DNA from: Torymus aiolomorphi
Taxonomy: Eukaryota > Arthropoda > Insecta > Hymenoptera > Torymidae
NCBI GenBank assembly: GCA_036365515.1
Contig: CM070873.1
Span: 21,627,257 to 21,691,256, forward strand
DNA: 64,000 nucleotides
Reading direction: 5' to 3'
The notes under the pieces were generated by a model that was not told the origin of the DNA, did no database searches, and saw nothing but the letters and a program-made list of their open reading frames with translations. Below, piece by piece: positions 36,631 through 48,026 of the stretch; position 1 is the stretch's first letter, and the number at the start of each line of letters is the position of its first letter. The position numbers and the translations under genes were made by a program.

Positions 36631-36989
36631 CTCTCTAAATGTAAAATAGTGGAAAATCCACTAAGAGTTAAGTGCACTGCTGAAATAGTGAATATGCACT
36701 CCGAAATAGTGGACATTCAGTACTCTAATAGCGTATATTAACATTTTTAAAATAGTTAAAGGACCCCGCACACAATGTATGGGAAAAAATCATTCGGTCA
36801 AATTTTGGGGGGTTTTGCCCATGAGAACTTTTGTTCAGGACCTCAAGATCTATCTTTTCCCCAAGTTTGATCCAATTTGACCGAATGATTATTTTCCATA
36901 CATTGTGTGCGAGGTCCTTTCGCTATTCCGGCAGTGCACGAGTTTTAACTCTTAGATAGTGGATTTTCCACTATTTTACATTTAGAGAG
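36631..36989. mobile_element. TA-flanked MITE hosting a second MITE
   Basis: The outer ends CTCTCTAAATGTAAAATAGT and their mirror are flanked by TA. The arms continue through GGAAAATCCACT and GTGCACTGC. The 163-bp MITE at 36758-36920 lies inside. The element at 53736-53857 has related ends (CTCTCTAAAAATG). Confidence 0.8.
36758..36920. mobile_element. 163-bp MITE, copy B, nested
   Basis: Near-identical to 11316-11478 (AAAGGACCCCGCACACAAT at both ends, mirrored). It lies within the TA-flanked MITE at 36631-36989 and so is the younger insertion. Confidence 0.88.
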
Positions 36990-37269
36990 TAGTAAACTGT
37001 CAATATTGATAAATTCGCATAAAAATTACCATGTTACATGAAAAAATACATAGAAACAGGAATTTTTACCTATTACATCTGGATTTTTTTTCCAATAAAA
37101 ATAGTAAATATTTTGGTTTTTACTCAATGTCGCGAAATTACAAGAAAAATAGGCATTTTTCTCCCTATTTTTCTATCTGTGTGTACTACTTTGAAAGTTG
37201 AACATTGTCAAATTATTAAATTTATAACAACAACAACGTCCATGAATGAACTTCAAGTTGGCATTCATC

Positions 37270-37700
37270 ATTAAAACGCCATTGATCACGCCACATTTAT
37301 AACTCTGACGAAAAAAATCGAAGCTATTGACGTAAACAGAGAGACCCCCTCGCGATTTCGTTCTTTGTCCCTCTTGCTTCTCGAGACATCCTTCGAGACC
37401 CCTCTCGAGTATTGTGCCCAGCAAAGGTCTCTCTCTCTCTCTCTCTCTCTTTCTCCAAAGAGCCAGCATTGGAGGTCCGTAATTATCCCCCGATGTCACA
37501 CCCTCTCTTTCTTCCTATAAGGGCCACTTGACGTCTTCCGAATGAGAGGGAGACTCTGAAAGATATAAATTTACAATTAATAATGGTTATTTTTTGTGCC
37601 CGATAATTGATGATATTTTCGTTTGAATGGAGGAATGAAGAGTAGATTTTTTTCATTTCTTTTGTTTGTTCTGTGACTTGTGATCTGTTCGGAAAATTAA
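37270..37700. other. GC island with skew switch and (CT)n
   Basis: C-rich on the left (gagaccccctcgcgatttc), (CT)n at 37428-37452, G/A-rich on the right (gaatgagagggagactctg). No gene recognised. Confidence 0.4.
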
Positions 37701-38660
37701 TGAATTTCCCCATGGTTCTTTTTATAAACATATTTTAGTCAGTTTTTAGTGGAATGATAAGTAATCAAATCGCATTTTATTCATAACAAAGTTATATATT
37801 ATTAGATTTATTAAAACTTAAGTATACAAACTATAAATCCAGTTATTAGTTGATATTATGTAAAAAATACTCGTGATAACAGACTTCAATTCTCGATTTT
37901 AGTAGTTAAAAAAATGTTGCAGAAAAATAAAAATTAATTTCACTGCAATCATCTTTACCCATCGTTAAAAATATTTCTACAACAAGGTTATTATTATTAC
38001 TAAATACTATTGTAAAACTATTATACAGATAGCATTGGAAAACGAATAAAAGTCCATTACTTTCTCATCAGCGGCATCGATAATTTTCGCCTCGCTTTTG
38101 TGGTTATTTTTATGTCGCGGAAATGCGCTATACGATAGGCTGGAACGTATGTGCCGCCGTATCAAGTGACAATGTTCTCCCTTTCATCCGATGAAAATGC
38201 CCCGCCATCTGGAATAATGTGTAGGTTCTCTTGAAAAGTAACGTTTGCTCACGTTTATGGTAGGTTGTGAATTTACTTAAATTCAGATATAAACGGTTGA
38301 AAGTAAAATAAAAATTTCTGGATTGTAATTTTCTTTATTTCTTAACGTTTTTGGTTTAAAAAACTATCGGTGTAACGATTGTCTTCACAAAGTATATCAC
38401 AAATATCTTTATAAACTTTCCATTATAAACTAATATAAATTAAACTACAAATATGAAAAAATAGAGCTGATATTTTTAGGTGATTGATTTAACCTTTTTT
38501 ATTTGTATTGCACCAGATGACAGGAAAATAAAGTTTCACTGTCCTTAATATCTATATTTCTGTACATTTCCAAAGTAATTAAAAAAAGTAAAAGTTCGTT
38601 GTATATGTAGGTCAAATGCAAATATAGAATGATACTTCCACTAGATCAATTTTTATCGAC
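37700..38660. other. AT-rich stretch with a small GC patch
   Basis: No gene recognised. A modest GC-rich patch at 38065-38250 (tgtcgcggaaatgcgctata) has no coding signal that I can see. Confidence 0.45.
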
Positions 38661-39080
38661 ATTGAAAAAACATCAGAAAAAAAATTGCCAAACCGGCATA
38701 TTACTCACACACATTAAGAAGACATATAGACCAAATAACACTGCTTATTACGATCACCGAAAGCACCTCAATTTTTTAACGTCCATTTAGGCTGAATAAA
38801 GCGCGCGAAACGACGCGGACATTCTTGCCCGTTCGCACGCTCGATATGCGCGAAATGCATTTCGTCGTTGCCGTCATCTCGTTGGCTCCATACCAACCGC
38901 ACAAATGGATCCATACGACGCGATGCGAGCGCGGTATACGAACACTATACTTCTGCTAGCCGTTTGAACGCAAAATGAAATGTTTGTCGGGAAATCTTTG
39001 AGCTTCAATTTTAAGTATTGGCAGAGTTGGATGATATTGTGGATTGTTGGGTAACGAGATTTTCTTAGAATAAGAAGTGA
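38660..39080. other. GC island with skew switch
   Basis: C/A-rich on the left (ccaaataacactgcttattac), CpG-rich in the centre (gcgcgcgaaacgacgcggac), and G/T-rich on the right (gttggatgatattgtggatt). Confidence 0.42.
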
Positions 39081-39288
39081 GAGATGGTATGATTTTACAC
39101 GTGATTTGTGGTTTCATTTTATTCTTTTTTCATTATTTTGAAATAATGATTATTATTATTATATTTATGTTTCAAAATAATTCATAAGACATCAATACTG
39201 TAAAGATAACCGATGAAGGAGGTTTATTGGGCTTATTCATTGGAATATAAGTTTGTCTTACAAGTTTTGATTATTTATTGTATTGCAC

Positions 39289-39430
39289 GCCTCTTCCTCG
39301 TGATCAACATGTAGTAACCCCTCTTCCTGCCGAATTCCCACAAAGTTAAAAGCAAAAAAGAGCGCTAGCGGACGCACCGCGCCGCCACTATAGCCATCTT
39401 CGGGCCCTGCCGCCGCTCGAGCCTCATTCC
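39289..39430 (-). repeat. Left GC-rich inverted end of the 6.6-kb composite region
   Basis: Reads on the minus strand as ATGAGGCTCGAGCGGCGGCA, then GAAGATGGCTATAGTGGCGG, to GGAAGAGGCGTGC. The same sequence in the opposite orientation lies at 45709-45850, about 97% identical by eye. AAGATGGC followed by GC-rich sequence resembles a YY1/Pho-type promoter element. The two ends are either the same transposon's termini or two inverted copies of a 5' region. Confidence 0.75.
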
Positions 39431-39606
39431 TTTTCTTTGTGCCGGAGGATCCGCACGTCCCACGGAAAAATGTCATCGTCAAAGGGATTTCCGTCTCTTT
39501 TTTGACATTTATAGTATTTTACAGTGTTTATTAAAAGAGTGTTTAATTTGTGTTTTGGAGAAGCAGTGTCAAACCATTGGAATAATCGACGAGGTGTCGT
39601 GAAAGA
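39431..39606 (+). other. Possible first exon ending in a strong donor
   Basis: GC-rich sequence ends at AAAGA|GTAAGTTAAC (39606/39607), a consensus 5' splice site. It contains only a short reading frame (ATG at 39470, 12 codons), so any transcript would be non-coding here. It lies just upstream of the hairpin array. Confidence 0.3.
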
Positions 39607-40679
39607 GTAAGTTAACCTAACCATTTGTGTTTGTGTTTTCTCTGTTCAAGCCTCGCTCAGATGCCGTCGACTAAGCGGCGGACATTTTCAAAGGCATCTT
39701 GTTCAGACTCTAATCTGAACAGGATACATAGTTATTACTATGTATGCCTCGAGGAGGTTAACCTTATTCAGGCTCTAACCTGATACAGGTATATAGTTAT
39801 AACTATGTAAATACGGCAGCGGCTGATAGACTCAGATGCCAGATCGTTCTTGTACGGGCCCTAACCCGTTCAAGATACATAACTACATGTTATGTCGCCT
39901 GAACCACGAGTCTACCTATTCCTTATATCGAAGACTCGCACGCTGCAGAGGAGCATGAGTCACCATTTATACGGGTATCAGGAAGCACGCAGCGGGTCAC
40001 AGATGCAGACAGCGTAAGTAGCGATGTTTTTCGTTCGCTCACGAGCGGAGAGCGGCCATTGTTGTGCGCGCTCCCGCCTCGGCAGTCTCGGCACACACGG
40101 CCGCGGCGCTTGGCTGACGCGTCTCCAAGCAAGCCGGCGCTGCTTTGCGCCTCGCTACATGACGTGTATATGTATCGCTCGCTGTGCTACATCACGCAAG
40201 GTGGGCCTGAAACTCAAGCGGACTGCCGTCATCTGCAACACTCATTCAGGCGCTAACCTGTTGTTCATAGTTATCACTATGATTTAAATGTTGTTTTTTT
40301 TTTTATGTATACTTATAATACTTATAAGTTATATACTTTGAATAAAAATTAAAATGTTATCGTTCAGGCACTATCCTGTTCGATGCTCATAGTTATTACT
40401 ATGATTTAAATGTTGCCTTTTAGGTATATAATTATAATACTTATAAGCTATATAATTTGAATAAAAAATTAAAATGTTATCGTTCAGGCACTATCCAGTT
40501 CGATGCTCATAGTTATTACTATGATTTAAATGTTGCTTTTTACGTATACTTATAATACTTATAAGCTATATAATTTGAATAATAATTAAATGTTATCGTT
40601 CAGGCACTATCCTGTTCGATGCTCAGAGTTATTACTCTGATTTAAATGTTGCCTTTTACGTATACTTATAATACTTATA

Positions 40680-41893
40680 TGAGTAATTCTACAGAACCTT
40701 TAACTTTTACAGTCTGCCACGATATATCATGAACGTAAATGAATATCGAACTCAACAATTAAGCTTCTTCTTGTATAATATATTAGAAAGTAGGCCCTTG
40801 TCTGTATTTAAGTGAAATAAGTATTGTAAAGAAGAACAACGAGCTCAAAGTACGATTTTTACCAAATTTAAGAGCGTACAACTTAAAAATTTTATTTTGA
40901 TATCGCCATAAAAAAAATAACTTTAATCCATATCACTCTGCAAACTTAATTGAGTCTTCGTATAATCATACTTTTAAAAAAAAAAATTTGCCAAGAGTGT
41001 GCCAATCTTTAAAAAAATAGTGCAACTTAAAATGTGAGCATACACCGATTTTTAGAAATTCGAAAATTATTTAATTTTTTCAATGTAGGAAAAATAACTT
41101 TGTATTTTTTCAATTTCTAGTGTCATACATTCATTCTACACTAAAAACCCTAAAAAATGGGATGTCCGGTATGCGTGTGCCTCAAAAACTTATTTTGTAG
41201 GAACACTTTAAAAATCGTCTGATCTGTGCGTAACTCTTTCGAAAAAACAATATTTTCGAGTGGCACACTTCAAAGACGTTTAAAAAGGCTAACAACTACG
41301 TTGTAATTTCTTCCTTATACTATTTCTGAAACTCCCATCACATGTTTAAGTTGTCGTCGGGTATCCTACATCGTAAAATCGACGTTTCAGTAGCGTAAAA
41401 TATTGACAAAAAAAATTTTTTTTATTATTCATTATTATTAAGTTTTGAAAACAAAACTAACAGTCTAAAAAATAAATTAAAGTTTTTCTAAGATTAAAAT
41501 AGCTGTTTGATATTAAGTGTATTATTCTGGAATTGTTTTTACGTGCAATATGTTAATATTGTGACAACTTTAAAATCTATAGTTCTCGTTATAAGTTTCA
41601 TTAACCATAAGTTTCATTAACCACTATTGTCATCTAATTTATGAATTTGCAGACGCTTGTCATTGACTCTACTTGATATAAGATAAAAATTTCTAAATTA
41701 TTGTAAAAAGTTTAATTTTTTTCATATTTTGTGCAATATAAAAAATAACTTTGTCCAAAAACCAGTTACGCCAACTGTTTCTTACTCGCTAAGAGTTCTA
41801 GAAACAAGAAAAAAATGTCCCATTAGTGTGCCACCAAAATAATTTTTGATGATTTTTACAAGTAAAAAGTTAAAGGTTCTGTGGAATTACTCA
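40680..41893. mobile_element. 1.2-kb non-autonomous element with TATA duplication
   Basis: The ends TGAGTAATTCTACAGAACCT and, mirrored, TGAGTAATTCCACAGAACCT are inverted repeats, continuing through TTTAACTTTT. TATA lies on both sides, and neighbouring array units show the empty form ACTTATAAGTTATA, so the duplication is TATA (or TA). There is no ORF of note. It has repeated GTGTGCC phrases inside (about 40997, 41175, 41261, 41828). Confidence 0.8.
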
Positions 41894-42025
41894 TATAAGT
41901 TATATAATTTGAATAAAAACTAAAATGATATCATTCAGGCGCTATCACGTTTAATGCTCATAGTTATTACTATGATTTAAATGTTGCCTTTTATGTATAT
42001 AACTTATAATACTTATAAGTCATAT

Positions 42026-42029
<4 letters not shown>

Positions 42030-42058
<29 letters not shown>
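42030..42058. repeat. Poly-A tract within the hairpin array
   Basis: About 28 consecutive A residues between units 8 and 9. It could mark a retrotransposed tail or simple expansion. Confidence 0.9.
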
Positions 42059-42062
<4 letters not shown>

Positions 42063-42603
42063 ATGTAATCATTTAGACATTATCTTGGCTCTTCGGCGAT
42101 CATAGTTACCACTATAATTCAATGGTTGCCTTTTATGTAAACTTATAATATCTATAAGTTATGTAATTTCAATAGAAATTAAAATGTAATCGTCCAGGCG
42201 CTATCCTATTCGATGCTCATAGATATTACTATGCCTTTAAAACAAATTTTAATCTATGCATACTTATACTTACACAAGTTACTTCCGCATTCATTGAAAT
42301 TCGATGTACTAGTTTACTTCGTTTGAAGATCGTAGTCTTCTATGCAGTTTTATGGATACGTTTCAATTTGAGTAATCATTAGATTAATAAAATTTTGCGT
42401 TCAGGCTCTATCCTGTCCGCAATTTTTAGTGATTACCTATTGTTTATATGCTATATAATTCAATTATTTGAATTGAAATCTAGCCTTTAATCTAGTGCAC
42501 CTTGATACACAAAATAAGATCTTTATAAAATTCGATTCTTTTATAAACATCAAAAAATTGTCACTCAGGCCTAACCTGTTCAGAATTCGTAGTAATTACT
42601 ACG

Positions 42604-44344
42604 GTTTATCAGAGCTGCGGATAAATTAGATATTCAAGATTAAAGCGCTATTTAAATCTACATATTTAGTATAAATATTAATACGGGCTTTGTGCTGCTT
42701 GCTTTTTCAACTGATACTGTGATGTAGGTCTTAATTAATTTTAAAGACACTACAATGACTATCACAATATATTAATTATAAATTGTTATTAACACCCTAG
42801 TGTATTGGGTTATAATAGTTACGACTAGAATGTTTACGTGCTAGATACACGTTTTTTCTACGAAAATTCTTGTTCGGTTTAGGTGAATAAGCGCCTGCAG
42901 CAACATGTATTTTAACCTGTATCATCTTAACTATGCTGTTTGCTGCATTCGACTTCATGTGTTCAGTTGTATGCGTGTCACAGCAAACTTATCTCCATGC
43001 TCGCCAATCGAATACGTCGAAGGATTTCATTGGTGTCCATCCGACTCTCGCATCACGCTCCAAAATTAAGAAGCTGATCCATGTTGGCGTATGCGCCGCT
43101 GCAGGTCCGCAATACCGTATATAATCGAACATGGCACACGCTTAGACAATTAGATACTTCGCTCTTCAGAGATGTTAGCTGTTTGTGCAGATCATCGTTT
43201 CAGATGCATCGAGATTCGTGCGCTTTCTTCACGTACGAATTTCTTCATATCTTCGTATGCTAAAAGGAAAGGGCGGGGGAGGGTATATCTCCCCATCCGT
43301 AATTAACAATGGCAACATCAGTTGTGAATTTCACGCTAGTTACCAATGTTTTTTTCTTAACTTCTGTTGGTTGGTCCTTTTACACACCCGCTACATGCGT
43401 GTTAACGCTACGTCTGCGCGTACAATGGCTCGACTACGAATTGCGAATCGATATTAATTGATTCATTAATTCAATAGCTGCGGTTACCGCTACAGCATGA
43501 TTTTGATCATTCGCATAACATATTTTATTTTATTGATTTAAATCTCTTAATTCTGGATCAGGTTTCAATCTGATCAAGGTGCATCAATCGCTATTAAGAG
43601 TTTGAAGAGCTAAAGATTTTTAGAGCAGAGCACAATCAAGTCGTCGCGCATACGGTTGTAAACCCTGCTGTTGATAGCGCTCGTGGGTGTGCTGTTAGCA
43701 ACCACGCGATGAATGTGAATGTATACACGTTACTGACTTTAAGGGTATTTACCAATAGTCGAGTTTCAGCAATGAACGAACTCGTGCTTGCCTTCAGAAT
43801 CCTGAGTAATCGAGGGGTTATACTGTGCACTCCCAAATGCCCTGGGAAGAAGCGCTTGTCATTATATGACTATTCACTTAGCTGGAATTTTCATTGGTGT
43901 ATGAAAAATCTTATACATTTTGTCATTGTCGACAGACGCATGTTATAGCTCAAGAGTTCTCTTGTACATACATCGTCCTATAGAGGTATAACATACCGAT
44001 TACTAGTCGATTTGTCGCAGAAATTTTGTCTGTTTCATTTTAATTCGCCCAGTAGCGTGCGACTGCCCTCATAATGCTCCTTAAATATTGAGGGCTCTTA
44101 CCTAATCGTGGAACTAGACGTAGAAATTTCTTTAAATCGAAGGTTTTACGATTCCAAAAAATCTACATTTTTTTGCTCGATCACAACTTTTTAGATATGG
44201 TTGACGCACTGATGCCCCGTGTAAGAGCCTTATCTTTCAGACTATCAATTTATTAATCTTATTTTGATTTTCGGATAATCCAAAAAGTTGTGTCTAATTT
44301 TACACACAGAATATACGTATTCTCAGCAATAATAGGATAATCTC
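42604..44344. other. Unassigned stretch after the hairpin array
   Basis: Mixed-composition DNA with several 60-90 codon ORFs on both strands, none recognisable. At 43556-43575 GATCAG...CTGATC resembles hairpin A of the array. No paired transposon ends seen. Confidence 0.45.
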
Positions 44345-44348
44345 TTAA

Positions 44349-44681
44349 GGGGATGCCATACTCGTACCATTACCGACCGAGCAATTCACACAGTTTTAAG
44401 CTGATTATAAAAAAAGTACGTCGAATCATAAAGAATCAAGAGAACACTCTTCTGTGTTTTTTAACGTTCTATCACCCAGTCAAAGTTTGGAGTCGAAATA
44501 TCAAGTTGTTTTTTGCAAAAACGGCTTGATATTCCGACTCCAAACTTTGACTGGGTGATAGAACGTTAAAAAACACAGAAGAGTGTTCTCTTGATTTTTT
44601 ATGATTCGACGTACTTTTTTTATAATCACCTTAAAACTGTGTGAATTGCTCGGTCGGTAATGGTACGAGTATGGCATCCCC
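44349..44681. mobile_element. 333-bp TTAA-flanked palindromic MITE
   Basis: Arms of about 157 bp, starting GGGGATGCCATACTCGTACC, are mirror images with about three mismatches around a ~20-bp loop. TTAA lies on both sides (44345-44348, 44682-44685). A transcript would form a near-perfect long hairpin. Non-coding; Kolobok or piggyBac-related by target. Confidence 0.92.
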
Positions 44682-44756
44682 TTAAGATTATAACTAATAT
44701 TTTTTTTTTTTTATTATTCTATACATGGTTTTGTATGTTACGTAAACCTTAAAGAT

Positions 44757-44832
44757 TAATTAACCCAACCTAGGGCTTAATTAACCCAACCTATGGCTTA
44801 ATTAACCCAACCTATGGCTTAAATAACCCAGC
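44757..44832. repeat. Short tandem repeat of a ~21-bp unit
   Basis: About three and a half copies of TTAATTAACCCAACCTATGGC. Confidence 0.85.
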
Positions 44833-45532
44833 ATAATGGAGTATTGTTAAGAATAGCGATTTTTGAAACTTACACCTCATTGCCGTATTCGCAAATCTAT
44901 GGCTTGTGTATTACTTCCTTGCTTCAATTCTGATTCACAGTTTGATTTAGTATTGAAGAGAGGCAACCAACGTTTTGGTTCCTATTTAACAATGCTGACT
45001 GATCAGCACCAGAACTAGATCTATTATTTTCTGTAGCATCCATCATTAGCTGTAACAAAGTACTATATTAAAGTACCAGCAGAAATTTGTAAAATAAGGT
45101 ATTAATTGTAATGATAATACCATTTGATTTTTAAATTCTAGACTTTCCTGAAAATTCACCTCGTAATACAATAATTACGCGTCTTCGCACTAATTTTTCT
45201 AGTGTTTTAAATTCTATTTATTAAGAATTTTACGCATTTTTATATGGCAAATCTCACCTATAAATCTTGATTCATTTTTCATGCACGAAAAATTGATAGA
45301 TTTATAATACAGATAATTAAATTTCACAATTGTTTTACAATTGTTATAGTCAAATTAAATTTTAAAGTAATTAATCATTTATTATTACAATTTGATAATT
45401 CTATTGAATTAAGAAGGGAAAAATAAAAATGTTATTTTTAATCCAGAAGGGCCAATCCCTATACATTTTTCAATTCCGTACATTTTTCTGGAGATCCACA
45501 GTTGCCGTTTCGTAGCTTTGAACATCTACATG
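44833..45532. other. AT-rich stretch, nothing recognised
   Basis: AT-rich DNA with no gene or clear repeat, leading into the right end of the composite region. Confidence 0.5.
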
Positions 45533-45638
45533 TTGATCACGAGGAAGAGGCGTGCAATACAATTGTACAATTAAACGAACTTACCTGTAAGTGAAGTTCT
45601 ATTGTAATTGTATGAAACGCCTCTTCCGAAGTGATCAA
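45533..45638. repeat. Inverted pair around a splice-like core
   Basis: Begins TTGATCACGAGGAAGAGGCG and ends in the imperfect mirror CGCCTCTTCCGAAGTGATCAA. Its core, read on the minus strand, contains CTTCACTTACAG|GTAAGTTCG, an abutted acceptor-donor pair. The same core occurs on the plus strand at about 45876-45900. Confidence 0.6.
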
Positions 45639-45708
45639 GTCCCACCCTGGATCCTTATCTACAAATCTTTATAGATGCCCTAACTTAAAACGGCAATACT
45701 TTAAAGAA

Positions 45709-45905
45709 ATGAGGCTCGAGCGGCGGCAGGGCCCGAAGATGGCTATAGTGGCGGCGCGGTGCGGCCGCTAGCGCTCTTTTTTGCTTTTAACTTTGTGGGA
45801 ATTCGGCAGGAAGAGGGGGTACTACATGTTGATCACGAGGAAGAGGCGTTTCATACAATTACAATAGAACTTCACTTACAGGTAAGTTCGTTTAATTGTA
45901 CAATT
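45709..45905 (+). repeat. Right GC-rich inverted end of the composite region
   Basis: 45709-45850 mirrors 39289-39430, including GAAGATGGCTATAGTGGCGG and the GGAAGAGGCGT end. Downstream, ACTTCACTTACAGGTAAGTT at about 45874-45893 repeats, inverted, the core of 45533-45638. These are probably promoter-side fragments of the same mobile element. Confidence 0.7.
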
Positions 45906-46039
45906 TTTGCTTAAAATTAAAAGTTGAAGAATCATTTCTTCTCGCTGGGGATAATGACAATAATATACCTATTCATGTAGGAATAATATATATTCATAAA
46001 GTCTCCAAACAAAAATGTACATACTTCTAGATACACTAG

Positions 46040-46720
46040 CCTATAATGAAAAAGAAACAACCACCATCACACACAAAACAATGTTGTCCAAAGTCTGCAA
46101 AAAAAAAAAAAAATTCCTCGTCACCCCCACAATCCCGCAAACTCGGCAATACGTTTCCACTATACGGCTACAGCGAAAAACTCGTAAAAGTGCATTAGTG
46201 AGTTTCGCGCGTCCCGGCAACTCCAAAAATTGCGTTTCAAAACACGATCCGCGTAAAACATCACGTGGTGTCAGCCGCAGTCGCGTTAACCTAGCGCATT
46301 ACGCTACCCCCATGACGCCATAACTCCGCGCGGAAATAACCTTATCGCGTTGGAGCAACGAGCGGTGACGCGACGCTTTTGGATGAGTTTCCCCGGCCCA
46401 TTGTCGTGCACTTTTACGAGCGCCGTCCGCGCTTTTAGGCATACGTCGTTCGGAGTAATATACACGCAGCTCTGATCTGAAGCTATCTCGCGATTTGTCG
46501 GATTGGATCGGTGACTATTGTAGGCGGCGGGAAGAGAAGAGTTCTTGTAGTTGCTTCCTCCGAAATTCTTTAGTACTCTGTTTTTGGATCATGTGTTTGC
46601 CTTTAAATGAATGTCTTCGTGAAACACTTTAAGGGCTTTGTTGGAATCTATGTGAAATTGTGTATTCGCCGATGCTCTTACAGTTTCTATGGTTTTCATA
46701 AATTGTGATTTATCTCATAA
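46040..46720. other. GC island with skew switch
   Basis: C/A-rich on the left (caaccaccatcacacacaaa; cacccccacaatcccgcaaa), CpG-rich in the centre, and G/T-rich on the right (ggattggatcggtgactatt). The 102-codon ORF at 46015 is compositional. Confidence 0.45.
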
Positions 46721-46959
46721 TGACAACTGCATGATTGTTACGTCATTTTAATAATTTTTATGATACTTTACGCCGCTTCACATGGTGTTTGTAGCAGTTT
46801 AAATAATATTTTACATGCCTTAAAGACCAATAGGAAATTCTTCTGTTTCATAAAACATTTCCTACCTAATTTATCAAGAAAGTAGTATATATCAATAAGA
46901 TATTTTTCATAAAAAAAAAAAAGAAATCCATACTTCGCAGTGAAAATATTCGCCACACC

Positions 46960-47580
46960 TATTTCAATTTCCACTGCGCGTTCACTCAATTTTTAACTCG
47001 CCAGTGATAGGAAATCTCTTTTCAGTCCCGAGTAATTTGCAATATGCACATTTGCATTCCATTATTCAGCAACGGTGCATCCGCGAGCGGTTTTTCGGCG
47101 AGCCTGCCTCGAAAAGAAATCAGTAGCTGCGCGGGACAAGAGCAACGCACGCGGCAATAATTAAATTCCCTTTTTGCACCGCGCGGAATAATTCAGCTCT
47201 CGCACACATGCGGTGAATCATTTACGCCCCGTAATAACACATTTACGACGGCTACCTCGCGCTGAATGATTAATCGCCCGAGAGCGACGCTCGCGTTACG
47301 TTCTTTTTTCTTTCGTTTTTTCATCCGACTGTGAGTATATAACTTATTTATTTGCTCTCTCTTTTGCTCCTGTTCTTTTTGCATCTCGCGTGCGTGCGGG
47401 GGTGTCTTTGCCATTCCGATAATCGATTGGGACACTGGAGCTGCCGGCAAGCCAATTTTTTGCGGTTTTTTCAGTCCCAGGCAAAATTAAAAAGTTGGCG
47501 AAGAGAGCGGAAAGTTATTAATCGGTGGCTTTTTAACGCGAGACGGGAATATGAGAAAAATTTTGCCCCCATAGCTGTGG
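46960..47580. other. GC island with skew switch
   Basis: C-rich on the left (gccacacctatttcaatttc), CpG-rich in the centre, and G-rich on the right (ggcgaagagagcggaaag). No gene recognised. Confidence 0.4.
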
Positions 47581-47861
47581 TCAAATTTAATTTAGACTGG
47601 AAAGTATTATATTATGAAAAATTAAGAATTATGCAGTAGATATAGCTATTGAATTATAAATTCTTTACTATACTTATGGGTTATTTATTAATAATCTTCA
47701 GCTTTGAAATTTTTACCTCTCGAAACATTACCTTTTCCCAGATGTACTATTTGGTCGCATATTTTTCAATTATAATTTATATTTTCAAAGGATTGCTATA
47801 CTATTTGATTATGTGATGCCAAAATTAAACATCCATTATACCTTATTTGGAATGAATTTAA

Positions 47862-48010
47862 CCTTTAGAGGACGGGGATTTGGGTTTACTGTTTTCTCTC
47901 ACTTTTCTATAGAAATCGAGTTTTTGTGATGTCTCACATCTCAAAACTAATACATGTAAAGGGTCGATCATGGGCATGGCCCGTATAGGGGCCATCCCGT
48001 CCTCTAAAGG
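47862..48010. mobile_element. 149-bp piggyBac-type MITE
   Basis: Ends CCTTTAGAGGACGGG and mirror, flanked by TTAA (47858-47861, 48011-48014). CCYTTT-type termini at TTAA are characteristic of piggyBac relatives. Confidence 0.88.
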
Positions 48011-48026
48011 TTAAAACTCGTGCATA

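Larger units (their letters stand above)
39701..42603 (+). repeat. Tandem array of paired-hairpin modules (twelve units)
   Basis: Each unit has hairpin A (stem such as TTCAGG/CCTGAA with loop CNCTAA/T) and, 4-13 nt on, hairpin B (TCATAGT-TATT-ACTATGA). Units start near 39701, 39768, 39849, 40247, 40365, 40485, 40601, 41936, 42072, 42195, 42402 and 42566; a weaker one is at 43556. Units at 40365-40601 have a ~116-bp period. Stems covary: B is TCAGAGT/ACTCTGA in the unit at 40601, CGTAGT/ACTACG at 42566, ACATAAC/GTTATGT at 39849; A is ACGGG/CCCGT at 39849. This suggests selected structure. The 1.2-kb insertion at 40680-41893 splits the array. Strand is given by unit orientation only. Confidence 0.7.

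Noticed and set aside
39768..39783. Hairpin A (loop CTCTAAC) as a tRNA anticodon arm reading amber
   Set aside because: Other units lack U33 and purine 37, and no acceptor, D or T arm surrounds it.
44096..44115. Minus-strand CGATTAG|GTAAGAGC as another recursive-splice site
   Set aside because: There is no polypyrimidine tract before the AG and no downstream donor at a matching distance.
44757..44832. AACCCAACCTA repeats as interstitial telomere sequence
   Set aside because: The unit is about 21 bp and is not the insect TTAGG pentamer.
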